Of a DNA stretch of 64,000 nucleotides, positions 22,861 through 34,600 are shown in pieces. The first letter of the stretch is position 1. Every line of letters begins with the position of its first letter. The position numbers and the translations under genes are program-made. Origin of the DNA: Blasia pusilla (lineage: Eukaryota; Marchantiophyta; Marchantiopsida; Blasiales); contig CM114271.1 in the NCBI GenBank assembly GCA_050084515.1, forward strand, positions 12,958,001 to 13,022,000, written 5' to 3'. A model generated the notes under the pieces. The model did not search any database and had not been told where the DNA came from. It saw nothing but the letters and a program-made list of their open reading frames with translations.

Positions 22861-23239
22861 CCTTCCAATTAAACATTATAATGAACATCAAGAGGGAGAG
22901 TGCACTGAAAAAATCCCACCTTGACGAATAGGCTATTTTGGAAACCTTGAATACAAAGGCATGGGCCATTGATTGGCCGATGGCATGTGGTACTTTTCAT
23001 CTCCAACCATAGATGGCACTTCTTGTTTATACCATCAGTAGATTAGTATCACACATTAGTATAAATAAGTGAATAATGCAATCATTCCTCTCCTTCATGC
23101 AACCCGTCAAAGAAATACAAATATATAAGAAAATCATTTTCTCCTTTAAATCTTCGCTAGTCTTATTGAAGAATACTATCTCACACAACTGTTGGCTGAA
23201 ATCTAAAGTGGAGTGAACTTTATGACTTTGCTTCATGGA

Positions 23240-24500
23240 TCTTCATCACCTTTGGTCGGCTCCACTTTGGTTGCTTCTTTCAATGGCGCAAAGATGGCAC
23301 TTTTGAAGGTGATTTATTATTCATCACTAGTATCTCAGATGGAGACTCGGAGGATAAATTTGTGACAAAGCGTGTTTTTGCAGGAAGCAGCAATCGGCTC
23401 TTCACTGGATTGGTTTCCATGAATTTGGTCATCATCCAAGTTCTAACATCTCACAAGCTTGTGCAAAATTCATGTCCACCCAAGGCCATTTACCCCACTC
23501 TTCGCTGAATAGATCAAGAGAGTGTAATACGCATCTACCCCAAAGAATATGAGGAAACTTTGCTTTGATAAGTTTCCTTGATACTCACTCATTACTAGCA
23601 TTGTCTGTCAAAAGTTGCAACACATTCTCTAGACCGATATGCATGATAGTCCTCTCTATGTGACCTGCCAACCATTCCGTTGTTTGGGATTCCCCTTTGG
23701 TATCCACCGACTCAATCATCACCTCATCTTGCAGACACGAGACCATTATGTTCACTAAAGACTCACTTCTCACATTGGTCCAAGAATCAATTCTGATCGT
23801 GGCCCCCAAGCGCAAATTTTCCAATATGCCATCCACCTATTCCTTCACCTTCCCCATATGTTTCTCAAGGAGGGTGGTGCGCAATGAATTGTAACTAGGA
23901 CCTGAGTAACCCTTCATCTTTATTGTTGCCAACACTGCTTGTTTGAAAGCATCTAGCTGTACTACATTGAATGGTATTCCACATTTGTAGAAACACTTCA
24001 TCCATATGTCATTTGCAACTTCTATTCCTTGGATGTTGAAAGAATCCCTCGGATCGGCTTGCTTCTTCCAAGAACTACTACTCCCTTGAATGGGCCCAAC
24101 AACTCCTATGCATTCCTCGAGACTGTCGTTTGGTGGCATGTCCGCAACCCCATCAACATTTTGCACAAGATAAACACTATTTCCTATTTTTTGCGAACCT
24201 ATTTGTAATGGAGTTGTCTCTTCCACTTCACTTGAAGGTCTCGCTTCCCTTCTTTGGCCATTTCCCACAAGAACCCTGTTTCGGAGATTTCGTTGCACGC
24301 TGGGAGGGACCTTCATCACACATAATTTGGCATGATGGATATCATGATCTCCTTCCTTTTTCTTTCGTCTCTTTTGTGTAAAATGCTCCACCATCCGTGT
24401 GCTATGATAGGTTTTTATAGAATAGGAACAATACTTGCACTGCCATCTGCTTGATGTTCCATCTTCCACATGTACTTCTTCCCGATGTTCCTTCACGATC
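23240..24500 (-). pseudogene. hAT-type transposase with BED finger and DUF659 domain, decayed
   Basis: The minus strand begins with WQCKYCSYSIKTYHSTRM, a BED-type zinc finger (C-x2-C then His), a basic KRRKKKEGDHD linker and a low-complexity middle. It then reads GIEVANDIWMKCFYKCGIPFNVV and GYSGPSYNSLRTTLLEK, the start of DUF659. A TAG (23839-23837) is followed in the same frame by GATIRIDSWTNVRSESLVNI, HIGLENVLQLLTDNASNE, a TGA, then PHILWGRCVLHSLDLFSEEWGK (hAT 'W.pCaAH.ldL.l.digk'). A frameshift leads into KSRLLLPAKTRFVTN ('rPg.TRF.T'). The hAT C-terminal dimerisation domain is not found. CAGGGTTATCTAG at 24738-24750 could be a terminal repeat; its partner was not found. Confidence 0.8.
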
Positions 24501-24798
24501 CGTTGCAGTTCTCTGGCTTTGGTTATGATTATAGGCAGACACTAACCCCACCCAACAATATTTGGATAATTTGCAATAATTTACTATATCAATAGTAGGA
24601 TATATCGACCAGTAAAATATATGAAAATTACACCAAATCTTGTATGTGAATGCTCCAATAACAAAACTTGGAACACTCACTATGAACAAGAAAGATCAAT
24701 ATGCTAACCTAGATAACTGAGATACCTTAACTTATCAGGGTTATCTAGTGGAAAAACATATTCTCACTTAACAAGTTCAACTATCTATGGAGAAAAAA

Positions 24799-24803
<5 letters not shown>

Positions 24804-24837
<34 letters not shown>
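24804..24837. repeat. (GA)n microsatellite
   Basis: An unbroken GA run of about 34 bases. Downstream to about 25250 the sequence is AT/C-rich with no gene. Confidence 0.95.
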
Positions 24838-24840
<3 letters not shown>

Positions 24841-25279
24841 AGGGAGGAATGAGATTGTGAGGATATACAAAAAATGAGCAAGTTTATATAAGGGAGGATG
24901 GAAGAAAGAGAATGAACCCTTATAACTTCCCAAATCGTCTATCCCCACTTACAATTGATTACTAAACCATCTCCACTAATTTTATTTTAACAAACCTGCT
25001 TTTATTCTCCTATTAGATTCCTTCTTGATCTATCCTACCTTCTTGACTTACTCTAAATTTCCAACATACTTTTTTTTGCAATACAACCACCCTATTCAAA
25101 TCTATTTTAATATCGTCCTTCCTTTCTCCAACACTACTATCACAAATTCTTTAATTACTCTAATTTCTAACTAACCTATCCTCTACTACAACCACCCTTC
25201 TCCAACCTCTCAAGCCGTCAATCACCCAACCCCTAGACAAATTCATTTAATACCCCACTTAAAAAAATAGGCCCACAAC

Positions 25280-26095
25280 CCCTAACTCGCTTATGGCCCG
25301 CACGGCCCGCAACTAGCCCAAGGTTGCATGTGGAAAAAGTCCGTGTCTGTGGATATATCCATGTCCGTGGACTTATGTCCGTCCTATGGAAGGACTTGTT
25401 TGTATGGGGCCCACCTTTCCCTTCTTTCTTATTCCCCTTACTTACCTTTGTGTTCCATACTCCCCCATTTCTTCCTCCCTCCACCTCCACTCCCTCCTCC
25501 CTCATTGCTCCTCTCATCCTTGCCTTGCCTTCCATCATGGACTAAAAGTGTGGGTCCCACCTCTTGGAACCCATTTCCGTGGACATGTCCAGACTTGTCT
25601 GTCCATATCCCTCCTAAGGAAGGACTTGTCCGCTTTTATGCAACCATGACTAGCCCGCAAGCGGGCTCTAAGGCTAGCATCTTAATCCACAACTAGCGTG
25701 CAGGTGGGCTCCAAGTCCACCAAAAATCCCACGCGTGCGCTTGGCGGCCCGCGCCTTATCCCGCACAAAGGCTCCAAGGCCCACGACAAGCCTGCGCGCC
25801 AGCTCTAAGGCCCATGTCCTAGCTTGCACGCGGATTCCAGGGGCCCAGAACTAGCCTGCAGGCGGGCTCGGCAGCCCGCAACTAGCCCGGAGGCGGGCTC
25901 CAAGGCTCGCGACTGTGGCCCGCATCCTTGCCCACACCCTTCATTGAAGCCCGCACGTTGGCCTGCACCCTTCATTGGAGCTCGCACCTGTTCCCGCGGA
26001 TTAAGCCCGCGCCTAAAAAACCCGTGCTTGTGATCGGTTTTCCATATCGGTGGTCATGTCCGTCCCATGGACAGACTTTTCCGTTTCCATGCAAC
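25280..26095. repeat. GC-rich palindromic tandem repeat block
   Basis: Diverged units of about 35-45 bp carry AGCCCGCAAGCGGGCT-like palindromes followed by CTCCAAGGC (for example near 25650, 25695, 25860, 25890). The block is bracketed by three related pieces rich in GTCCGTGGAC and CCATGGAC palindromes (about 25340-25410, 25570-25660, 26035-26095), each followed by 'gcaacc' or a similar sequence in two cases. GC content is far above the surroundings. This resembles the inside of an unrecognised LTR. No coding sense: open frames in all directions reflect the repeat. Confidence 0.6.
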
Positions 26096-26520
26096 CTTGG
26101 TCCCTCCCCGTCCGTTCTCTTCAATCCATAAAGGCGCAATATCACCTGATCACAACTATAGTGATAGAGATATTAGGCCGCCGCATATCGTAAGCTTATG
26201 GATTTAACCTCTTGACGGCCTCTACACATAAGTAATGTTTTTTTCCCTCTTCTAGATCATCTATCCTTTCTATGTGGATTCCACTTATGGTGTCTATCCA
26301 CATAAATTTCCGCTCTTGAAGGGGCCTCCACTGATCTAACAAATCAATTTTTTTACTTGACTTCTTGCTTCATCATCATCGCTTGATAAGAAGATCGTCT
26401 TGATACACAGTCGAAGCATCATTCAAATAATCCTATAAGTGTGACATAAACTTTTTAACTTGTGATTTCTAGTAGACTTTTCTGAATAGATTCTAGGGGA
26501 ATAGCCATTAGACTTAATAC
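26096..26520 (+). repeat. Dispersed repeat, copy 1 (outside the giant element)
   Basis: Matches 43,060-43,475 in the same orientation over about 420 bp with moderate divergence. Landmarks in order are GTCCCTCCCC, CGTTCTCTTCAATCCATAA, CATATCGTAAGCTTATG, CTCTACACATAAGT, a CCTCCaCTgaTCtAACAAATCAAT piece, ATCGCTTGATAA and AATAATCcTaTAAGTGTGA. No reading frame is shared. Likely an old LTR or non-autonomous element. Confidence 0.8.
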
Positions 26521-27454
26521 GAAGATGAGTTTACTAGGCTTGCTTTCTATTGTCTTCAAAAATTATTCATCCAAACTAAATGGAGATCAACCAATTTTGA
26601 AATCAAGAGGGTATCCCTCTTCCACATTAGATGCCACTCTACCGCTTGGATCTAAACCTCCAATTTGATTATTGTAGCAACTATATAAAGTACCAATTCT
26701 ATCCAACTCACCCAACCATGTCATATGAGTGAAATCCTGCACAAGGCTTCTTGGAAAAGGTCCAACACCTTCATAAGATCTCCAGATCCAATTCCTCTTG
26801 ATTCGTCCCGTGTAACTTCTGGTGGGAAAATTTTGAAAGCTAGAACCAAAGGAAATATTAACACTACCAACAAGAAAAGAAGTTGGAAGACCGCAATTCT
26901 TGATCCCCAAGCTTCATTTTGGAATAACTTCACCCCTGGTCATCTGTAAAACTACAAAAATTTTAAGAAGATGCAACAAATTTTTAAAAATGATCTTAGC
27001 TGAGAGCTAAGATCATTTTTTTCCAAGGATTTTGAGCTTATGAGACTAAATTATTGCTTGTGTTGTGCGTAATTAACAAGATCTTAACCATCCATCCTCT
27101 TTATAAGAATGTTTTCCATCACCCATCCAATTCTTAGGGCCATCCGGTGGTGGGAAGTTTATATTCAACCAAGATATTTTTGCAAAGCACGTGCGGTATT
27201 ATAAGAGGGGATTAGTGAAGGTAAGGTCCCAAAAAAATCCTGAAACGTTTTGGGAGCATGAAAAATTAGAGTTGGAGGCTTGGTGATTTTTTTTAAGGCC
27301 TGTGCATGGGGATTAAGCATAGTATTTTTAATTCCAACTAAAAAATAGGAAAGTATGATTAGAACCATTTAAGTGATTTCAAAGGATACTAGTATTTTTC
27401 ATCTAAAGTTTAAGGCCCATCTAATTGTTGGAAATTTTGTTTGCTTGTAGTTTG
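26521..27454. other. AT-rich spacer with one unrecognised open stretch and a perfect hairpin
   Basis: The minus-strand open stretch 26910-26587 (107 residues, with SSFQNFPTRSYTGRIKRNW and FTHMTWLGELDRIG) has no motif I recognise and may be a retroelement scrap. At 26986-27020 there is a perfect inverted repeat: arms of 16 bases (AAAAATGATCTTAGCT and its complement) around the 3-base loop GAG. Confidence 0.4.
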
Positions 27455-27780
27455 TTGTCTCTATGTTTTCCTATTTTTCCAATGGGTTCCTTTCCTTTCC
27501 TTTTTTTAGTTTTCAAAAAAGTTTTCTCTCCTTCCCTTCTCTTCCTCTTCTCCTCCACATTGGATTTCCATCACTTCAGTTTTTTTTTCTTGCTTTGGTT
27601 CCTTTCCTTTCCTTTCCCCCTTCTCCTCTTTCCTTGTTTCCTTTCTTAATCCCTTCCTTTACTTTTTCTTTCTTTCCTTTGGTTCCCTTTCCCTACCCCT
27701 TCATTTCTCTTCTCTAGTCGCCGCCATCCTTCCTTCCTTTTCTTCCTTCCCTCCCCTCCTCTTCTTGTCTCTTTCCCTGA
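27455..27780 (+). repeat. Polypyrimidine tract
   Basis: About 325 bases almost free of A and G on the plus strand (TTCC, CTTT, TCCT motifs). The strand asymmetry gives long spurious open frames rich in Phe, Pro, Leu and Ser, which I do not take as genes. Such tracts can form triplex (H-DNA) structures. Confidence 0.9.
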
Positions 27781-27915
27781 AACTCCCGCGTGCGCGATTC
27801 GGGAGTTTCATAACTGCAAAGTCCGCTTCACTTCCCGCCTCGTACTCCAAGTCCCCTTGCTACTACTACTCTCAATCGAGGAGGGCTGCAATCCGTGACT
27901 ATTTAAAAGAGAGGG

Positions 27916-27918
<3 letters not shown>

Positions 27919-28004
<86 letters not shown>
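27919..28004 (+). repeat. (TC)43 microsatellite
   Basis: 86 uninterrupted bases of TC. It is followed by TTTGGGTCTATGGTCACAAGGCTATGAC, a diverged copy of the tail of the exon-like repeat at 15.18 kb, and 70 bases further by Copia reverse transcriptase. The apparent Leu-Ser repeat protein across it is an artefact. Confidence 0.97.
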
Positions 28005-28008
<4 letters not shown>

Positions 28009-28073
28009 GGGTCTATGGTCACAAGGCTATGACAATACTCCTTTAGACACAAAAGGCTAGTTTGTGCAATTTC

Positions 28074-28969
28074 TAATTAAAGACTTTATATGGTCCGAAG
28101 CAAGTTGGACATGGATGGAATGAGAATTGGGATTGCTCCTTATTGGCACTTGGTTGGCGGTGCTCTGATTCTAATCCATGTCTCTACACAATGAAGATGT
28201 ATCACTTAGTCCTTGCCCTTATTGTGTACCTTGACGATGTGTTGAATGGAGGGAAATGTTTTTAGATCATTGTGACTCAAAAGGAAGCTTTGCAGAGGTG
28301 CTATAAGATCAAAGACCTTGGTGAGTTGAATCATTTTCTTGGCATCACTTTTTCTCGAAGTAAAGGAGATGGAGCCATTAGTTTGAGCCAAACTAAGTAC
28401 ATCTCTCAAAAGCTTGAAGAATTTGGGATGAAAGAGGAAAAAGTTTTTGCAACACCAATGGAGCCCGTGCATTTAATCATTCATGAGAATGATATGCCAC
28501 TCGACTCAAAAGGAGTCAAATTGTATCAACAAGCATTGGGATCTTTTTTGTATTTGGCAAATGCAACTAGGTATGATATCTCTTTTGCTTGCCAACACTT
28601 TGCACAATATTTATCTCGACCTTGCACATCACATTGGCAAGGAGTGAAACAAGAGTTTTGATACTTGCAAGGAACTAAGAAACTAGTATTGCGATACCTT
28701 GGCAGACATGCAAGCTTGGAACTTGTAGGATATAGCGATGCAGATTAGGGAGGTCACAAGGAGACACGATGTTCAGTTGGAGGTTTCACTTTCACACTAA
28801 GCAAAGCAGCAATCTCTTTGTCAAGCAACAAATAGACAACACACTCTCTCTCATCAACAGAAGGAGAATATGCTGCTGCCACTATTGTAGCAAACAAAGC
28901 TCTATGGCTTGAAAAGGCAGTGGGAGATTATTGGATCAAGCAACCATATCTAATCGTCATTCATGAGGA
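28074..28969 (+). pseudogene. Copia reverse transcriptase / RNase H, interrupted by the giant insertion
   Basis: Begins KTLYGPKQVG and SLLALGWRCSDSNPCLYT (Copia: 'LYGLKQAgR.W' and 'CLY'), then the catalytic motif as YLDDVL at 28231-28248 with both Asp present. Next come YKIKDLGELNHFLGITFSR, TKYISQKLEEFGM, a stop at 28659-28661, then RNase H with GYSDADWGGHKETR (TGG seen as TAG), GGFTFTLSKAAISL, SSTEGEYAAATIVA and ALWLEKAVGDYW. Coding runs on in frame to IVIHEE at 28969 and then loses all Copia resemblance. The next expected residues (DNESCIAIAKN) are found, in frame, at 58,844. The N-terminal half of the RT is missing upstream of 28074. Confidence 0.9.
28964..28969 (+). repeat. Left target-site duplication TGAGGA of the giant element
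   Basis: Identical to 58841-58846 on the other side. Six bases, lying across the Copia codons CAT GAG GAT. See the giant element entry. Confidence 0.8.
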
Positions 28970-28981
28970 ACACCAATTTTG
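28970..28981 (+). repeat. Left terminal inverted repeat of the giant element
   Basis: ACACCAATTTTG. Beyond the first 12 bases the two ends match only about half the time. The next 560 bases (to 29545) are unique AT-rich sequence without palindromes. Confidence 0.65.
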
Positions 28982-29544
28982 GCATTTCTGGTGAATTAAC
29001 ACATTTATGGGTTTTCGACTTTCTTGAAGTCATGCTTACAAGTAAAATAAGGACTTAAGTCCATTTACATATGACCATGTATTCAAGTTCTTTTGCAACC
29101 AATCAAGTCTCTTTTAGTCGCCGACAGCCTATATAGTATGATCTTGAAGTTAATGTTGAGAATGATGTTAATAATGTTTATTTTGTTTGTTTCTTTCGAC
29201 ATCTCGGGAGAGCGAAGGCTAGCGTGTGATGTGGTTAAAGTTTTCCTAAACATGTTAGAGCAATATTTGCAACAGAAAATAATTTATTTCGCGACTTTAC
29301 AGTAAAGGAGGTGGCAGACGATTGATTTTCGCCAAGGTTTGTGCGTTCGTCAGCCAAATCAAAGCTTAAGACCAAAGCATTCTCAAGTGAAGAAACAAAT
29401 AATCTTGGCCTCATGGACCCTCCGCCCCAACCCCACTTCTCCCCAGTCAGCAAGAATCTATAAAGTCTTGCTGCCGATATATCTACTACTTTCCGCTAAA
29501 GGAGTTGTTCGGGCTTTGGAATACATCCTACTGATATTTCTTCG

Positions 29545-31020
29545 GCATTTGGAACTATTGTTCCACTGGAAGGTTATTGAATGGCGTTTGGAACTCTAGT
29601 TCCAAATGAACTCAGAAGTATTTGGTTTCTACCGGTTGAGATAGACCTGAAATTGACAGCGCAATGTGATGGTTCGGCCCCGGAGAAGATTCCATTGAGT
29701 GCCAAGACAAAGCAATCGGAACTCTAGTTCCAAATGAGGATGGGGATTTCCCGTTACCGGATGCCTTCTATGGCCGGAATTGGATCTTAGGATCCAATTT
29801 GACTCAGACTAAACTTGGCTCCAAATGACGTTCAGTGGTGCGGTAATTTGGGACACAATCAGAATTGGGGTTCCGATTCTACACTTGTTGTCGACTTATT
29901 GGGATATAAGCAGCGGGTCATTCGGACCCACAGTTCCAATTGAAAATTGGGGTTAAATATTTCCGGATACCTTCTGGGGCAAGAATTGGATCTTCGATTC
30001 CAATTGGACAAACAGAATTTACCTTCTCATTCTACATTTGTTTCCGACCTATTGGGATGCAAGGAGCAGGCCATTTGGAACTACAGTTCCAATTGAGGAT
30101 GGGGATTTCTCTTTATCGGACACCTTCTATGGCCGGAATTGGATCTTAGGATCCAATTGGACTCAGACTAAGTTTGGCTCCAAATGACCTTCAATAGGCT
30201 CGACAGTTTGGGAGACAATTGGAACTAAGGTTCTGATTTTCCACTTGTTGCCAACCTATTGGGATACAAGGAGCAGGAAATTCGGATCTACAGTTCCAAT
30301 TGAGGATGGGGATTTCCCTTTACCAGACGCCTTTTGCGGCCGGAATTGGATCTAAGGATCCAATTAGACTTAGACTAAGTTTGGCAACAATTGACCTTCA
30401 GGGGACACGATAGTTTGGGATAGAATCAAAACTAAGATTCTGATTGTACACTTGTTGCCAACCTATTAGGGTGCAAGAAGCAGGCCATTCAAAACTGTAG
30501 TTCCAATCGAGGATGGGGATTTCCCTTTACCGGACGCCTTCTACGGCCAAAATTGGATCTTAGGATCCAATTGGACTTAGACTAAGTTTGGCTCCAAATG
30601 ACCTTCAACGAGCGCGACAATCTCGGACACAATTGGAACTAAGGTTCTGGTTCCCCACTTGTTGCCGACCTATTGGGATGCAAGGAGCAGGAAATTTGAA
30701 ACTACAGTTCCAGTCAAGGATGGGGATTTTCCTTTATCAGATGCCTTCTGCGGCCGGAATTGGATCTTAGTATCCAATTGGACGCAGACTGAGTTTGGCT
30801 CCGAATGACCTTCAGAGGGCACGGTAGTTTGGGACAGAATCAGAACTAAGATTTTGATTGTACACTTGTTGCCGACCTATTGGGACGCAAGGAGGAAACC
30901 ATTCAGAACTACAGTTCCAATCAAGGATGGGGATTTCCCTTTACCGGACACCTTGTGCAGCCGGAATTGGATCTTAGGATCCAATTAGACTAAGTCCAAG
31001 TTTGGCTCCAAATAACTTTG
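29545..31020. repeat. Palindrome-rich ~207-bp satellite (left subterminal block)
   Basis: The landmark TTGGATCTTAGGATCC recurs at about 29781, 29986, 30139, 30346, 30553, 30760 and 30966: steps of 205, 153, 207, 207, 207 and 206 bases. Each unit holds three dyads: GGATCTTAGGATCC, GGAACTAAGGTTCTG and GGAACTACAGTTCC, separated by conserved text such as GGGATTTCCCTTTACCGGA and TTGTTGCCGACCTATTGGGA. Before the first full unit, single dyads GGAACTATTGTTCC and GGAACTCTAGTTCC stand at about 29551 and 29592, and after the last, GGAACTATAGTTCC and GGAACTCAAGTTCC occur to 31275. Possible binding sites for an element-coded protein. Confidence 0.85.
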
Positions 31021-31626
31021 AGCGAGCACGGAAGTTTTGGACACAATCATAACCAAAGTTTTGATTCTATAATTTTTCCCGACGAAGGGATCTCAAGAGC
31101 AGGCTTAATGGAACTATAGTTCCAATTCATCTAGAGGATGGCAACGTTGAGGATGCAAGCTCTACAATAAGAAACTGGACACACATATCATATAATAAGT
31201 CCATTGCACGATCATTAGATGATAGTTAATATGATCATTGAATATATAAGATTTGGAACTCAAGTTCCAATTCGGGTTGATTAAAAAATATGCCTGACAA
31301 TCATATGGCTTCGCAGTCTTTAGATTCCACTTTCTGCAATATGTTACAGTTCTCGCAATCTTAGCTTCCATTCTCTACAATAGGTTATAATTCCAGTTGT
31401 ACATGACTACAAATATCAAGTACCAGAGAATTTACAAATGGTGACAATACATTTCCAATAAGAGGAGATTCTCATCCGTTGCTATATCTTTGACATTGAT
31501 GGGCTCAAACCTGGGCAACATACTTCTTGAATCCATCCACTTCAATATGGTACATTTCAGGTTCTATTTGCAAATGTACCCAATGGCATCAAAATAGAGT
31601 ATCATTTCAGCTACCTATTACCCTCA

Positions 31627-34600
31627 GTGAGGTCTCTTCGTGCTCAATCGCAAGAGTATCTCATCCGTGGAAAGGTTGGTAATCTCCTCCTCAATCTCAT
31701 GGATATACTTATTGAGTCTATTGGCGAAGTTACTCCAACTAAACCTTCCCTCCCTCGAAGTCTAAACAATCCTCGTGAAATCAATTTGGAGATCTTCCTT
31801 TAGGGACTGGTAGATAGCTTGGAACTTATCGTAAGTCTTCTTCTGATACTCCTTGTCCAAACTATGCAGGTCCATATCCCAATCCTTAGCCTTTGCGACA
31901 ATGTAGCGAAAAGACGATGCTTCAGTTCGTGTAGGCCATACTCGTGAAGGAAACAACGGGCAACTTCTTGCCCGATCATCATCAAGCACTTCAGGTGGTT
32001 TTTGGAGATCATTCCCTTCGATGGAATAGTCGAATACGTTATCCACCAAAGCAGATGCCTTGGAGTTGAAGAAGATTTGGTACACCTTCTTACATTCTTG
32101 GTCCAGGCGAGAACCTAGAGTATCTACAATGGTGATCGACTTGGCTACAACCCTTAGTACAAAGTGATGGCCATGCAGGGTGACGATAAACACCTTCTCG
32201 GTTCCATCGTGTTGCACCACTTCATTCCACACAATATCTATGCTCTCATCTAGCATGGCATCATAAGGGAAAACATCATAAATATAAGGGAGGGAGACAT
32301 AATCCACAAAGCTCATATTGGTGTTGATGTAGACACCAAATGACAGTCCACCCTTCTGACTCCACTTTGCTACGGACTCCACGTCTAAGAAGCCGCTTTT
32401 ATCAATGACGTCCTTAAAACCAGACTGATTATCCCACTTCGCATACAAGCAAGCCCCCAACTTCACGATGCCATCGAGAACTCTAGCTGGGAGATATTTT
32501 TCTGTCGGATACTCCAAACACCACCTGGCAGTAAGGAAGGCATTGATACTACATGTTGAACTCGCAACTTCCACTAAATTCTGATCCACGCCGTCGAAGA
32601 TGACATTTGCAATGATCTCTAGTCTTGGATATTTCTTGCATACAGTCCGAGTCAAATGTCGAGGTAAAATTTGGAATAAGACCGAGGCCTTTAGCTTTTC
32701 CTGGATTGCATGGAGAAGACGTTTGCCATTACTGCCACTAGATTGTGGCTTTGGAAAACCAATCTGCCTAGTACTAATAAAATGACTAACACTCATCTCA
32801 TCTAGGAAACTCTCTTTCATTATCAGAAGGTAAGAGAGAAGAGTACCGGCCTCGCAATGATTTTTTTCGTCTCGAGATCTTGGAAGTTTATTAAATTTCG
32901 GAAGGGTTATAATGCTATTTGGATCATTCAAAAGGAGGGAATTAATTCCAATGTCCACCAGGACTGTATTCTTTGGGCAACAGAAGTTTCCAAACTCTCT
33001 AACAGCGTAAAAGAACGGCAGATCTTTCACATACTTCAAGAGATCCTTTGTCCCCTTTTGAACAGAGCAGTCCCGCACAAACCAAAAACATTTGGCCTTT
33101 TTTACGAAATATTCAGACAAATAGCAAGAATTTGCTAGCATCTCAAGCATTTCAAGCGCATCTTCCCTATTCATCATGGTCCAGAACCCATAATCATATT
33201 CTCTCTCTATCATTTCAATTAGTATTCTGATGTAGGGGGGGACAAATACATCCCGCCCATCTCTCGACATGAAGGCATTGTTTCCCCTAAGGCCGAGGGG
33301 ATACGATTTGCTAACCCTGTCCATAATTCAGAAAATATTTCCGTCAATTTTGAGGATAAGAAGAGGCCTAAGGGATTTCACCTATCCACCAACCAATGCA
33401 AGATATTAGCCTCTCAAAGAGGGAATTAGAACTATAGTTCCATCAGGAAATATTCATTCACTGAACTATCACAGTGCTAGGTTGGTGTCCAACATTTTGA
33501 CTTGCATCAGGCTCCTTTGGTTCATAGTAGTGTCGGTAATCACCAGGCTACGTGAAACACTTCAGTATTAGGAATAATCCCAAATTTACAAGTGTAAGAT
33601 TGGCTAAAACTGGTTCACAATGGGTAAAAATTCACATTACCTTCTTCCAATAAGAGGGCAAATCGCATTGTCGGATGAACTCCCATGGAGTGTGGAAGTG
33701 GCCATTGAATATGTTGAGCCACAGAAGTTTGACATAATGTGTCAAAATTCTTATGAGAAAACTATCTTTTGAAGATGATGCCTTATATTTCGGCACCTTC
33801 ACAAAATATTGTACACTATCGTGGTGGTTCTCGTTTCCGACCATGTCCAAAAAAAAATCTGTTGCTGGCTGTCCAAATCCAGCCAACTTCTTGTTGCCTT
33901 GTCAAAATAGTTTAGCAGTTTGAATGGAGCCGCTTGACCTCCACACGGATTGTCATTTGTACCAACCAAATTGAACCCAACCGGGGGAACATTCCTCTCT
34001 TGTAAATGATTCAAAATTGCAGCCTCCATTTTGGCCAGACTATCTTCATTCTTACATGTTCACATGCCCAAAGCAAAGTAATCACTAGCTGCGTGGAGAA
34101 AATATCCATACCCTCGTATGATGCTAATACTTTCCAAGTTGCCAGAGTTTTGATAAGCAAGGCCGAATAGCAGGACCTCGTGCGGTTCAAAAAGCAGCAT
34201 GATTTTACCAGATCTCGGTCGAGTCTACATCAAACATTTCTTTCATCAAAATCCAAAGAATCATACAGAAATACAAAGGCGATGCAAGGTTGTAGGAGAA
34301 AATGAAACACAACATGAAAATAGAAGTCCTCAACTCTCAGACTGGTAACATTACATTAACTACTATACCTCTCGTGTGCTGAAGGGATGCACGGGAAAAA
34401 CCCTTATACTTCATAATACAATTGAAAGAAGGTAGTCACAGGGGAATGAATGGGAATTGAAGTTATGATTAAGATATGAATGAAAATGATTGTCACTTCA
34501 AGCTCCCCTACGTGCTAAAATCCAAAGATCTAATTTCCCTACTCATTTCCCTAATGGTATCCAAAGAGGTTCTATCCTCCATGCTCGACTTTATGGAACC

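Noticed and set aside
25324-26131. Several overlapping open frames on both strands in the GC-rich block
   Set aside because: GC-rich repeat sequence has few stops; frames conflict and no motif is seen.
27425-27717. Phe/Pro/Leu-rich plus-strand open frames
   Set aside because: Produced by the polypyrimidine tract, which lacks A and so lacks stop codons.
27765-28046. Open frame coding a Leu-Ser repeat protein
   Set aside because: It is simply the (TC)43 microsatellite read in frame; flanks have no coding features.
16985-28969. Joining the Copia pieces at 16.3-19.3 kb and 28.07 kb into one element
   Set aside because: About 1 kb of integrase/RT coding is missing between them and no duplication marks a clean insertion; they may be two elements.
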